NCBI RefSeq assembly: GCF_036108815.1
Contig: NZ_CP107985.1
Span: 2,170,001 to 2,234,000, forward strand
Origin: Streptomyces sp. NBC_00353
GTDB taxonomy: Bacteria > Actinomycetota > Actinomycetes > Streptomycetales > Streptomycetaceae
Length of the DNA: 64,000 bases
Direction: 5' to 3'
A model generated the notes under the pieces. The model worked only from the letters and a program-made list of their open reading frames with translations. It was not told where the DNA came from and ran no database searches. Made by a program: the position numbers and the translations under genes. This document shows positions 23,934-32,568 of this stretch, piece by piece. Numbering within the stretch: position 1 is the stretch's first letter; each line of letters starts with the position of its first letter.

Positions 23934-24797
23934 TCAGTACGAGGTGGTGGCAGGTGCGTCCCGGCGGCTGGCGTGCCACGGGAGCAGGAGCTTCTCGGCG
24001 ATCTCGACGGCGACGAAGAGGACGACACCGATCAGGGACATCACGAGCAGCCCGGCGAAGAGCATCGGGGTGTCGAGGTTGCCGTTGGCCTGGAGGATCA
24101 CATAGCCCAGCCCCTCGTTGGCACCGACGAACTCGCCGACGACCGCACCCGTCACGGCCAGGGTGACCGCGACCTTGAGGCCGGAGAAGAGATGAGGGAG
24201 GGAGGCCGGGAAGCGGATCTTGAGGAAGGTCTGCCAGGGCTTGGCCCCCATCGTCGCCGACAGCTGCAGCATCTCCGGGTCGACCGCCTTGAGGCCGGTG
24301 ACCATGGAGATCACCACGGGGAAGAAGGCGATCAGGACGGCGATGAGGATCTTCGGTGCGATACCGAAGCCGAGCCAGACCACGAACAGTGGCGCGATGG
24401 CGATCTTCGGTACGACCTGGGCGAACAGCAGAATCGGGTAGAGCGTGCGCTCGACGGTCGACGAGTACACCATGATCACGGCCGCCAGCACGCCGACGGC
24501 CACCGCGATCACGAAGCCGAGCAGCGTCTCGTACGTGGTCACCCAGCTGTGCTGCCAGAGATAACTCGCCTTGCCCGTGAGGACATCGAGCGTCGCCCCC
24601 GGTGACGGTACGAGATACGGCTCCACCAGCTCGGCTGCCGAGATCACCCACCAGGCGACGAAGCAGGCCAGCAGCAGGGCGACCGGACGCCAGCTCTGCT
24701 CGGCCGCCCGCGCGAACCGCTCAGCTGCCGACGGCCCGGACCGCCGGGCAACTCCCGCCACTTCGGCGGGACTTTTGGCCAACACGCTCTGGCTCAC
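23934..24797 (-). CDS. ABC transporter permease (SsuC/TauC/ThiX type)
   Basis: A 287-residue integral membrane protein with about six membrane segments, beginning at VALLLACFVAWWVISAAEL and ending at MSLIGVVLFVAVEIAE. The coupling-loop motif EMLQLSATMGAKPWQTFLKI-R-PASLP and the following helix fit the BPD_transp_1 fold of the nitrate/sulfonate importer family. It is the first gene of the operon, divergent from the LacI gene 183 bp away; that gap contains the 14-bp palindrome. The product forms a dimer that works with the ATPase and binding protein encoded next. Confidence 0.92.
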   Translation of the reverse strand: MSQSVLAKSPAEVAGVARRSGPSAAERFARAAEQSWRPVALLLACFVAWWVISAAELVEPYLVPSPGATLDVLTGKASYLWQHSWVTTYETLLGFVIAVAVGVLAAVIMVYSSTVERTLYPILLFAQVVPKIAIAPLFVVWLGFGIAPKILIAVLIAFFPVVISMVTGLKAVDPEMLQLSATMGAKPWQTFLKIRFPASLPHLFSGLKVAVTLAVTGAVVGEFVGANEGLGYVILQANGNLDTPMLFAGLLVMSLIGVVLFVAVEIAEKLLLPWHASRRDAPATTSY

Positions 24798-24855
24798 TTG
24801 AACTCCCTGAGGTTCGGCGGCAGTTGTGGAGAGCTGTGCGATTTCGCGATGACGG

Positions 24856-24882
24856 AGAAGGCGCTTTCAGAAAGCGCTTTCT
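24856..24882. promoter_or_regulatory. Double LacI-type operator between transporter operon and lacI-like gene
   Basis: AGAAAGCGCTTTCT (24869-24882) is identical to the palindrome at 16554. It overlaps by its left end a second imperfect site, GAAGGCGCTTTC (24857-24868). The position between divergent genes suggests that the LacI protein at 24981 represses itself, the transporter and the distant ThuA gene. Confidence 0.75.
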
Positions 24883-24980
24883 GGTAAGGTGCCGCCACGC
24901 TAATGACTGCCTGCACGCATGGTCAAGAGGTCGTCCCGAAGTTTCGGGACCCTGCCGCCACCGCGCCCCTAGGAGTCGAG

Positions 24981-26096
24981 TTGAATCAACCGGTGACACG
25001 GGCGACGCCAGACCCTTCGGGGCCGGGGCGCAGCATCGGGACCGCGACCCATGTGACGCTCGACGCCGTCGCCCGGGAGGCCGGGGTCTCACCGGCCACC
25101 GCCTCGCGGGCGCTGAACGGCACGGCAAGGGTCCGTGACGACCTGCGGGAGCGGGTGCACGCGGCGGCCGACCGGCTCGGCTACATCCCGAACGCCCACG
25201 CGCAGGCACTGGCCGGCGCGGCCAACAACCGTACGGTGGGCCTGATCTGTCATGACGTCAGTGACCCGTACTTCGCCGCGATCTCCAGCGGGGTGATGCG
25301 GGCCGCGGCGGAACGGGGGCTGCTCGTGATGCTGGCCTCGACGTTCCGCGAACCGGCCCGGGAGGTCAGCTACGTCTCCATGCTGCGGGCCCAACACGCC
25401 CGGGCGATCCTGCTGATCGGCTCGGGCTTCCAGGACCGCGCCTGGGAGCGTGCGATGGACGCCGAACTGGAGCCGTACGTCCGGGTCGGCGGCCGGGTGG
25501 CGGTCATCAGCCGGCACCGCAGCCTGCGGGTGGACACCGTGCAGCCGGAGAACCGGGCGGGGGCCGCGGCGCTCGCCAGGGCGCTGGTCGACCTGGGGCA
25601 TCGGACGTTCGCGGTGCTCACCGGGCCGGCCGCGTTGACCACGGTCTCGGACCGGCTGGCAGGGTTCCGGGCAGGGCTCGCCGAGGCGGGCATCGGGCTC
25701 GGGCAGGTGGTGGAGGGGGCGTTCACCCGCGACGGCGGGTACGAGGCGGCCCGGCGGCTGCTGCTCGATGCGGGGCGGGCGCCCTTCCGGGCACGGCCGA
25801 CGTGCGTGTTCGCGGTGACCGATGTGATGGCGGTCGGTGCTTTGGCGGCGCTGCGGGAGGCGGGGTTGCGGGTGCCGGAGGATGTGTCGCTGGCCGGGTT
25901 CGACGACATTCCGCTGGTGCGGGAGCTGTCGCCGCCGCTCACCACGGTGGCGCTGCCGCTGACATCGATGGGCGAGCGCGTGATAGCACTTGCGCTCCGG
26001 GAGACGGGGGCGGTACGGAGGGCGCGGGTGGTGCGGGTGGAGGGGGAAGTGGTGCTGCGGGGCAGTACGGGGGTGCCCGGGGGCGGAGTGCGGTGA
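24981..26096 (+). CDS. LacI family transcriptional regulator (transporter/ThuA regulon)
   Basis: A 371-residue LacI-type repressor. The N-terminal helix-turn-helix reads VTLDAVAREAGVSPATASRA with the hinge helix NAHAQALAGA; the rest is a periplasmic-binding-like ligand domain (VGLICHDVSDPYFAAISSGV, GFDDIPLVRELSPPLTTV). The start is probably TTG 24981, with AGGAG at 24971-24975; an ATG at 24903 gives 26 extra non-conserved residues and poor ribosome spacing. The exact palindrome at 24869 and 16554 is the probable binding site. The inducer should be a small sugar or sugar derivative. The last residues are rich in G and R and differ from most relatives. Confidence 0.92.
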   Translation: MNQPVTRATPDPSGPGRSIGTATHVTLDAVAREAGVSPATASRALNGTARVRDDLRERVHAAADRLGYIPNAHAQALAGAANNRTVGLICHDVSDPYFAAISSGVMRAAAERGLLVMLASTFREPAREVSYVSMLRAQHARAILLIGSGFQDRAWERAMDAELEPYVRVGGRVAVISRHRSLRVDTVQPENRAGAAALARALVDLGHRTFAVLTGPAALTTVSDRLAGFRAGLAEAGIGLGQVVEGAFTRDGGYEAARRLLLDAGRAPFRARPTCVFAVTDVMAVGALAALREAGLRVPEDVSLAGFDDIPLVRELSPPLTTVALPLTSMGERVIALALRETGAVRRARVVRVEGEVVLRGSTGVPGGGVR

Positions 26097-26120
26097 CCGG
26101 GGGCGTCCGGGGCCTGCTTT

Positions 26121-26161
26121 GTCCTCAATCGCCGGCCTTGATCGTGCCGGCGATCGAGGAC
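26121..26161. terminator. Bidirectional terminator between lacI-like and beta-helix genes
   Basis: GTCCTCAATCGCCGGC (26121-26136) pairs with GCCGGCGATCGAGGAC (26146-26161) with one mismatch and a 9-nt loop. It lies between two convergent genes. Confidence 0.75.
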
Positions 26162-26195
26162 GCAGCCGTCCACCATGAACGCTCAGGACGTGGAC

Positions 26196-28409
26196 CTACG
26201 GGTGGATCAGGACCTGGGACAGGGCCACCCGCCCCGTTCCCGACACCGCGATCTTCACCGTGCGGGTCCGGCTGTCCAGGTCGAGGACCGTCGGGCGCAG
26301 TGCCTTGCCGCTCACGTGGACCGTGCCGTCGTCCGTGATGACGTCGAAGTCGGCGGTCGTCGTCGACGAGTTGTTCCAGATCTCGATCTGACGGATGTGC
26401 TTCGTCGCGCCCAGGTCGACCTGCCACCAGGCGCCCGCCTCGGACAGCGTGCGGGTGTCCGTGTTGGTGTCGGCGTCGAGGGCGAGCCCGGCACCCGCCG
26501 TGCCCTCGGTGGAGGACTGGGTGGCGGTGCCGGTGCGGGCGAGGTCGGTACGCAACTGCTCCACCGGGCCGCCGTGGGCGCCGGCCCGTGCGGCGACGGC
26601 GAGTGCTTCGGCCGGCAGCCGGTCCAGGCCCGTGCGGTTGTCCGTCATGACGGATCCCGTTCCGGCGAGAGCCGGCGCGGCGGTGTCGGTCCAGTTGGCG
26701 CGGGCGGTGTTCCGGATGCCGTAGTCCGCCCAGTTGGAGACCCACTTGTAGCCGATGCGGGTGATCACGTTGTTCTCGACGGTGATGTGCGAGGACTGCT
26801 CGTCGAGGTAGATGCCGTTGCCGTCGCGCTCGGTGTTGCCGAAGGCGGAGCGGTTGATGTAGTTGCCGGACAGAACGGTGCCGGGCTGGGCGCCCTGGGT
26901 GTAGATCGCGCCGCCGTCGTGCTGCTGCTGCGCGACCTCCATGACGTTCGTGATCCGGTTGTCGGTCACCTTGTTGTCGCGCAGCACGGACTGCTGCGCC
27001 TCGGGCTGGTTCCAGCCCCAGCCGACCGAGATCCCGGAGTACGGGAGGTGGTCGATGCTGTTGTGGTCGACGGTCAGCTCGGCCTCGTATCCGGCCCAGA
27101 TACCCACCGAGTCGGTGTACTCGACACCGGAGCGGGTGATCGTGTTGTACGCGATCGTGTTCCGCTCCCCCGCGAGTGAAGCGTCGGGCTTCGGCTCGGT
27201 GTCGCCCACGTAGACCGCGCCCGAGGAGAGGTCGGTGAATGTGGAGCGGGTCAGAGAACTGTCCTTGGTGCCCGCCTCGAGTATCGCGCCCGCTCCGCCG
27301 AGGTGGCTGAACCGAGCGTTCTCGATGGAGATGTGCTGTCCGCCGCGGACGGTGACCGCGGCGGACGGCTTGGTGTAGAAGCGGCCCGCATGGTCCACGG
27401 GCCCGGTGGCTCCGGTCAGGGTGAGACCGGCCTGCATGCCCGCATAGCCCTCGTCGGTGTCGGGCCGGCGGTACGCCGCATACGCGAAGCCGATCCCCTT
27501 GACAGTGACGTCGTGGGCGCCGTCGAGGACGAGCAGCTGTTCGGTGTGCGGAGTGAGGGCCTGCGCGCGGTTCATGTCCTCGCCCTTGCGCGGCAGGTAG
27601 GTGACGGTTCGGGTCCCGGAGTTCCAGACGAACTCGCCCGGCCGGTCGAGCAGTTCGGGGGCGTTCTCGAAGAAGGCGACGCCGCTGTAGCGGGTGGAGT
27701 CGACCGTCGTGGTGTCCCAGGCGGGCCCGGTGCGGTTGGTGCCGCTCGCGGAGTTGGTCCAGCAGGGCCGGTCGAAGGTGAGCAGGTCGCCGCTGACGCC
27801 GGCGATCCGGCAGTGGTAGTTGCGCCAGCGGACCCGGATGACGGCTTCGGCGTCGGTGGGACGCTGCCAGTCGGCGATGCCGGTGGCTTTCGCCCCGGTC
27901 ATGGCGGTCTTGGTGGCGTCGCAGACGCTCGCCGCGCACGCCTCGCCACGGGCGCGGACGGCGCGCTTTCCGTCGATGAAGAGCTGACGCGGGGTGACTC
28001 CGACGGGGACGTCGGCGGTCCAGGTGGAGTCGGCGTTCTGTGTCCAGCCGGTGATGTCCCGGCCGCCGGAGAGGACGGGCCGGACGCCGGGAGCAGCGGT
28101 CCAGGTGACGGTGTGTCCGTCCGTCCCGGAATCTTCGGCGCCGAGCCGCAGGGGTGCGTCCAGGTGGTACGTACCACCCTTGAGGAGGACGCGGATGTCA
28201 CGGCCGGTCTCGGTGCGGGCCTGGTCGCGGGCGCCTTCCGGCGAACACGGGCGCGCGACCGTGCAGGTGGTGCCGTGGCCGTCGGGGGCTGCGTACAGGG
28301 TTCGGGCGCCGGGTGCGGCCTGGGCGGCCGGGGCTGCGACGAGGGCGGTCAGGGCCGCGGCGGTGACGGCGGCGGCGGTTCTCCGTATGACGTTCATCCG
28401 ATGGTTCAT
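26196..28409 (-). CDS. Secreted right-handed beta-helix protein with C-terminal discoidin-like domain
   Basis: A 737-residue exported protein. The signal peptide (AAAVTAAALTALVAAPAAQA) is followed by LYAAPDGHG...TC, the usual start of pectate-lyase-like beta-helix proteins. The middle (about 230-560) has beta-helix rungs with N/G ladders such as HISIENARFSHLGGAGAILE, NTIAYNTITRSG, and ITVENNVITRIGYKWVSNW. Residues about 600-737 resemble an F5/8 type C (CBM32-like) fold (GAWWQVDLGATKHIRQIEIW). It may be a polysaccharide lyase or glycosidase; the catalytic residues cannot be assigned. ATG 28409 overlaps the stop of the M1 peptidase gene (ATGA), so it is the last gene of the importer operon. Confidence 0.85.
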   Translation of the reverse strand: MNHRMNVIRRTAAAVTAAALTALVAAPAAQAAPGARTLYAAPDGHGTTCTVARPCSPEGARDQARTETGRDIRVLLKGGTYHLDAPLRLGAEDSGTDGHTVTWTAAPGVRPVLSGGRDITGWTQNADSTWTADVPVGVTPRQLFIDGKRAVRARGEACAASVCDATKTAMTGAKATGIADWQRPTDAEAVIRVRWRNYHCRIAGVSGDLLTFDRPCWTNSASGTNRTGPAWDTTTVDSTRYSGVAFFENAPELLDRPGEFVWNSGTRTVTYLPRKGEDMNRAQALTPHTEQLLVLDGAHDVTVKGIGFAYAAYRRPDTDEGYAGMQAGLTLTGATGPVDHAGRFYTKPSAAVTVRGGQHISIENARFSHLGGAGAILEAGTKDSSLTRSTFTDLSSGAVYVGDTEPKPDASLAGERNTIAYNTITRSGVEYTDSVGIWAGYEAELTVDHNSIDHLPYSGISVGWGWNQPEAQQSVLRDNKVTDNRITNVMEVAQQQHDGGAIYTQGAQPGTVLSGNYINRSAFGNTERDGNGIYLDEQSSHITVENNVITRIGYKWVSNWADYGIRNTARANWTDTAAPALAGTGSVMTDNRTGLDRLPAEALAVAARAGAHGGPVEQLRTDLARTGTATQSSTEGTAGAGLALDADTNTDTRTLSEAGAWWQVDLGATKHIRQIEIWNNSSTTTADFDVITDDGTVHVSGKALRPTVLDLDSRTRTVKIAVSGTGRVALSQVLIHP

Positions 28410-29881
28410 GCGGCGGCCTTCCAGTCGGGGTGGCCCGGCATGGGCGGGTTCATCGCTCCGAAGAGCCAGTCGCGCAGGAACGGGTCGAGGGACGGGTCGC
28501 CGGTGACGTCGACGGTGTGGGCGATGAACTGCTCGCTGGTGTACGTGGAGTCCTTGAAGCGCTTCACCCACTCCCGCATGACCCTGTCGAACTTCCGCTG
28601 ACCGATCTGAAGGCTGAGGGCGTACAGGACGAGCGCGCCGCCGTCGTAGATGTTGGTGCCGCCGAGCGCCTTGGGCAGTCCGGGCGGGCCGTCGGCCGCG
28701 CGGACCGCGTCGAGCTTCTCGTACGTGGCCTTCATCTTGTCCTCGAGGACCGACCAGCCGCGCTCCTCGCCGTACAGCCCGGCGTAGTACACGGCGGGGC
28801 CCTCGTTGAGCCAGGCCTGCTGCCAGTTGTCGGGGGTGACGGAGTCACCGAACCACTGGTGGGTGAGCTCGTGGACCATGGTGGTCTCGTAGCCCGGCCG
28901 GCCGTTGGCGTTGAGCTTGAACCAGTTGGTGGAGAAGAGGGACAGGGTCTGGTTCTCCAGGGCGTCGGTGTAACCGTCGTAGATGTGGAGGCCGTACACG
29001 GAGAACGGGTAGCGGCCGAACTTCGCCTCCAGCCAGGCCAGATGGTCGGCGGTACGGGCGACGATCGGGCCGTACTTGTCCTCCTGGCCCTGCGGGACGA
29101 TGTGCCGCAGCGGCAGTCCGCGGTGGCTGGTGCCGTACAGATAGGTGCCCTTGACCACGGCGATGCCGATGAGCTCCGTCGCCATCCGCTCGCGCAGGGC
29201 GAAGTGCCAGACGGTGGAGCCGTCGGCGCGCAGCGTCCTGTCGAGCAGTTCGCCGTTGGCGGTGGCGACGTAACCCTGCGGCGCGCTGATGTGGAAGGTC
29301 CAGGTTGCCTTGTCGGACGGGGTGTCGTTGCAGGGCAGGAAGGTGTCGGCGCGGGAGGACTGGGCGGCCGAGGCGAAGCCGCCGTCGGTGCCGAACTTCC
29401 AGCCGGTGAGGCCGAGTCGGGGCGCCTTGCCGTTGCCGTGGTAGCGGATCTCGACGGTGAACGCCTGTCCGTCGTGCAGCGGCCGGGCGGGGGTGACGGT
29501 GAGTTCCTGGCCGCTCCGGCCGGCCGACAGCGCCCAGTCGGCGGTGCGGCCCCCGACGCTGACCGAGTCGATGGTGTGGCCGTCGGTGTCCAGGTTGAAG
29601 GCGGACAGATCCTGGGTCGCCTTCGCGTGGATCTTCACGGTGGCGGTGAAGTCGTAGGTCACCGGGGTGAAGTCGAAGGTCAGGTCGTAGTGGACGACCT
29701 GGTAGCCGCCGTTGCCGAGGGTCGGGAAGAGCGGGTCGCCGACGCCGTCGGAACCGGGGGTCGGGTCGAAGCCGTGGCCGCGGGCGCTGGCCGGCGAGCC
29801 CAGGACGGGTACGGCGACGGCTGCCGCTACGGCTGCGCCGCCGAGCCGGAGTACGGATCGTCTGCTGGTGGAAGCGGTCAT
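28406..29881 (-). CDS. Secreted M1 family zinc aminopeptidase
   Basis: A 491-residue exported peptidase. A twin-arginine-like signal (TSRRSVLRLGGAAVAAAVAV) ends near SPASA. The zinc site HELTH (H337, H341) and E360 in AWLNEGPAVYYAG follow the M1 spacing, after the beta-sandwich N-terminal domain (VVHYDLTFDFTPVTYDF). The GAMEN-like exopeptidase motif of classical M1 enzymes is replaced by ALENQTLSLFS, as in other small secreted Streptomyces M1 enzymes. It probably trims peptides or glycopeptides outside the cell. ATG 29881 overlaps the stop of the binding-protein gene (TGATG); GTG 29884 is an alternative. Confidence 0.9.
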   Translation of the reverse strand: MTASTSRRSVLRLGGAAVAAAVAVPVLGSPASARGHGFDPTPGSDGVGDPLFPTLGNGGYQVVHYDLTFDFTPVTYDFTATVKIHAKATQDLSAFNLDTDGHTIDSVSVGGRTADWALSAGRSGQELTVTPARPLHDGQAFTVEIRYHGNGKAPRLGLTGWKFGTDGGFASAAQSSRADTFLPCNDTPSDKATWTFHISAPQGYVATANGELLDRTLRADGSTVWHFALRERMATELIGIAVVKGTYLYGTSHRGLPLRHIVPQGQEDKYGPIVARTADHLAWLEAKFGRYPFSVYGLHIYDGYTDALENQTLSLFSTNWFKLNANGRPGYETTMVHELTHQWFGDSVTPDNWQQAWLNEGPAVYYAGLYGEERGWSVLEDKMKATYEKLDAVRAADGPPGLPKALGGTNIYDGGALVLYALSLQIGQRKFDRVMREWVKRFKDSTYTSEQFIAHTVDVTGDPSLDPFLRDWLFGAMNPPMPGHPDWKAAA

Positions 29882-31554
29882 CACTTCTTGCCCTTCTGGA
29901 CGGCCTCTTCGAATTCGCCACGGGCCTGCTCGCCGCCCTTGGCCAGGTAGTCCTTGACCAGTTGGTCGTAGGCGGACAGGGGCTTGCGGCCGGCGATGAT
30001 GTCCTTCAGTCCGTCCTGCTTCAGCGTGTAGAGGCTGCCGGACCCCTTGGAGTCCCAGGTGGGCGAGGAGTACTGAAGGGTCGGGTCCGGCTCCATCATC
30101 GGGATCATCTTGGTGAACGCGTCATGGACATGGCGTACGCCCTGCTCGGAGTCGGCGCTGAAGATCGCGGGGACGGCGGACGCCATGAACTTCCACGGCA
30201 CGGTGACGTCCTGGGTGCCCTGCTTGGTGAGGGCCGGGTTGCCCTTGTCGTCGCGGGTGAAGTCGGTTCCCTCGACGCCGTAGTTGATCAGCGTGTACTC
30301 CTCGCTGCCGAACGGCGAGGCGGCGAAGTCGGCGAGTGCGAGGATCTGCTTGACGCGGTCGGCCGAGGCCTTCTTGATGTGTGTGTTCTGCAGAGCGATG
30401 TTGTCCATCCAGGCGATGGCGTCCTTGCCGACCGGGACGAACGGGCGCGGGTCGTACTTCTTGTCGATCGCCTTCATGGCGGCGACATAGCCGACGCCGG
30501 GGGCGAGGTAGCTCGGCATTCCGTCGTAGACGTACGCGCCCTTGCCGTTCTTGAACATGTCCGTGTACTGGGCCTTCTGCGCCCCGGACATCTGGAGGGT
30601 GCCGGGGTAGAAACAGCCCGCCTTGTACAGCTCGCGGGCGGTCTCCACGGCCTTGCGGAACTCCGGTGTCTCCAGATCGGAGGTGAACTTGCCGGTCGTG
30701 GCGTCCAGCCGCCAGTAGGACGGGGCGCCCGCCGACATCGCGAGGACATTGGTGAGGCCTGTGATGATCGCGTACTGGTCCTTCTTGGGGCGGGTCAGCT
30801 CCTTGCAGAGCTCGACGAACCTGTCGAGGTCGGTGATCTGGTCGAGGCTGCTGACACCGACCTCCTCGAACAGGTCGTGGCGGTAGAAGCCCGCGCCGCC
30901 GGTGCCTGTGCGGGCGATCGGCAGACCGTACAGCTTCCCGCCGAAGACGGCGGCCTGCCAGGCGCCCTTCGGGATCGCGGCCAGGTTCGGGTAGTCCTTG
31001 ATCTTGTCCCCGGCGAGGAACGGTGTCAGGTCGGCGCACTTGGCCTGGAGGAAGGCCGCCTTGTTGTCGACACCGCCGGACTCCGGGTACATGAAGAGAT
31101 CAGGCAGGCTGTCGCTGGCGACCATGGTGGAGAACTTGGTGCCGTAGTCGTCGGCCGGAACGGCGGTGATGTCCACCTGGCCGCCGAGGAGCTTCTCGAT
31201 CTGCTGCCAGGCGGCGTTCTTGCCGCGCGCGGGCGGCGGCGGGGAGAACGTCTCCATCGTCGCGCTGATCGGCTTCGCGCCCCCCAGCGGAGTGCCCTTG
31301 GTGGCGCGCAGCGGCTTGGCCGGGTAGCTGAAGAAGCCCTGCGGGACTCCGGCGGCAGTGCCCTGGAGGTCGGGCTCGAGGCCGATGTTGCGCACTGCGG
31401 TGTTCGGCAGCAGTGAGGCGCTCTTGGCCTCCGCCTTGGCAGTCGTGCCGCCGTCGCCACAGGCGGCGAGCAGCGGGGCGGCGGCCAGACCGAGACCGAT
31501 GCCCGCACCCATGCGGAACAGGGATCTGCGGTTGATGGGGGTGGAGCTCGACAC
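29881..31554 (-). CDS. ABC transporter extracellular solute-binding lipoprotein (LplA-like, oligosaccharide)
   Basis: A 557-residue lipoprotein of the large family 1 binding-protein group. It has an RRSLFRMG Tat-like signal and the lipobox LLAAC (cysteine near 32). The mature protein contains YGLPIARTGTGGAGFYRHDL and PDLFMYPESGG, similar to LplA/YtcQ-like proteins that bind oligosaccharides released by polysaccharide lyases. It follows the two permease genes and precedes the M1 peptidase gene in the same operon. The ligand is unknown; the surrounding lyase, beta-helix and peptidase genes suggest fragments of an acidic glycan or glycoprotein. Confidence 0.92.
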   Translation of the reverse strand: MSSSTPINRRSLFRMGAGIGLGLAAAPLLAACGDGGTTAKAEAKSASLLPNTAVRNIGLEPDLQGTAAGVPQGFFSYPAKPLRATKGTPLGGAKPISATMETFSPPPPARGKNAAWQQIEKLLGGQVDITAVPADDYGTKFSTMVASDSLPDLFMYPESGGVDNKAAFLQAKCADLTPFLAGDKIKDYPNLAAIPKGAWQAAVFGGKLYGLPIARTGTGGAGFYRHDLFEEVGVSSLDQITDLDRFVELCKELTRPKKDQYAIITGLTNVLAMSAGAPSYWRLDATTGKFTSDLETPEFRKAVETARELYKAGCFYPGTLQMSGAQKAQYTDMFKNGKGAYVYDGMPSYLAPGVGYVAAMKAIDKKYDPRPFVPVGKDAIAWMDNIALQNTHIKKASADRVKQILALADFAASPFGSEEYTLINYGVEGTDFTRDDKGNPALTKQGTQDVTVPWKFMASAVPAIFSADSEQGVRHVHDAFTKMIPMMEPDPTLQYSSPTWDSKGSGSLYTLKQDGLKDIIAGRKPLSAYDQLVKDYLAKGGEQARGEFEEAVQKGKK

Positions 31555-31608
31555 CTGGAATCTCCTTGCGAGAGAGGGACGGAGGACCGGGGGGTGGCGG
31601 GGTGGCGG

Positions 31609-32568
31609 TCAGCCCTTGATGGCGCCGGTGAGCACGCCCTTGGTGAAGTAGCGCTGGAGGAAGGGGTAGACGCAGAGGATCGGTACGACGGCGATCACCA
31701 GGACAGCCATCTGTACGGCCTGCTGCGGGGCGAGCACCTCACCGGCCGATGCGGCGTTCAGGCTCTGGCCCTGGAGGACATAGGTGCGCAGCACCATGGG
31801 CAGCGGCCACTTGTCGGAGTCGTTGAGGTACAGCAGCGAGTTGAAGAAGGCGTTCCAGTACGTCACCGCGTAGAAGAGACTGATGACGGCGAGGACGGCT
31901 TTGGAGAGCGGCAGGACGATCCGTACGAGGATGCGGAAGTCGCCGGCCCCGTCGACCTTGGCCGCGTCGTACAGCTCCTCGGGCAGGTTCATGAAGAACG
32001 ACCGCAGGACGACCAGGTTGAAGGCGCTGACCAGGGTGGGCATGACGAGCGCCGCGTAGGTGTCGTACAGGCCGAGACCCTTGACCAGAAGGAAGTTGGG
32101 GATGATGCCTGCGTTGAACAGCATGGTGAACAGGGCGGTCATCAGGATGAAGCGGGATCCTGTGACATCTCGGCGGGAGAGACCGTACGCCATGCCCACG
32201 GTGACGAGCAGGCTGGCGAGCGTGCCGAACACCGTGATGCCGAGACTGACGACGAGCGCCCGGGTGACGACTCCGCCGGTGAAGATGGTGCGGTAGGCGT
32301 CGACGGTGGGGTGGTCGGGCCACAGGACCAGCCCGGAGCTGCGGATGATGTCGGTCTGCGAGGCGAAGCTGGTGCCGATGACGCCGAGCAGTGGATAGGC
32401 GACGGCGGCGACCACGACGACGACAGCGAGGGCCTTGGCGGCCTGGCCGATGCGGGTCGGCTTCTCCATCCACGGCGGCCGGCCGTCGGACTGCTTGTCG
32501 TTACGGGGGGTCTTCTTCGCCGGCGCCGTGGGTACGGATGCGGCGAGCGGCTTCTCAACGGTCAGCAC
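31609..32568 (-). CDS. Carbohydrate ABC transporter permease (LplC/YtcP type)
   Basis: A 319-residue permease with a cytoplasmic N-terminus of about 45 residues and six membrane helices (from AVVVVVAAVAYPLLGVIGTS to the C-terminus). The EAA loop reads LPEELYDAAKVDGAGDFRIL. The C-terminal PFLQRYFTKGVLTGAIKG is characteristic of LplC-like subunits. The start is GTG 32568, 14 bp inside the end of the preceding permease gene, implying translational coupling; a longer frame to 32727 lies wholly within that gene and is rejected. Confidence 0.92.
   Translation of the reverse strand: MLTVEKPLAASVPTAPAKKTPRNDKQSDGRPPWMEKPTRIGQAAKALAVVVVVAAVAYPLLGVIGTSFASQTDIIRSSGLVLWPDHPTVDAYRTIFTGGVVTRALVVSLGITVFGTLASLLVTVGMAYGLSRRDVTGSRFILMTALFTMLFNAGIIPNFLLVKGLGLYDTYAALVMPTLVSAFNLVVLRSFFMNLPEELYDAAKVDGAGDFRILVRIVLPLSKAVLAVISLFYAVTYWNAFFNSLLYLNDSDKWPLPMVLRTYVLQGQSLNAASAGEVLAPQQAVQMAVLVIAVVPILCVYPFLQRYFTKGVLTGAIKG

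Noticed and set aside
26125..27939. A 604-codon minus-strand frame overlapping the beta-helix gene in another register
   Set aside because: It is a His/Arg-rich register shadow of the beta-helix gene.
31739..32473. A 244-codon minus-strand frame overlapping the LplC-like permease in another register
   Set aside because: It is Arg/Pro/His-rich; the permease register has six membrane helices and the EAA loop.
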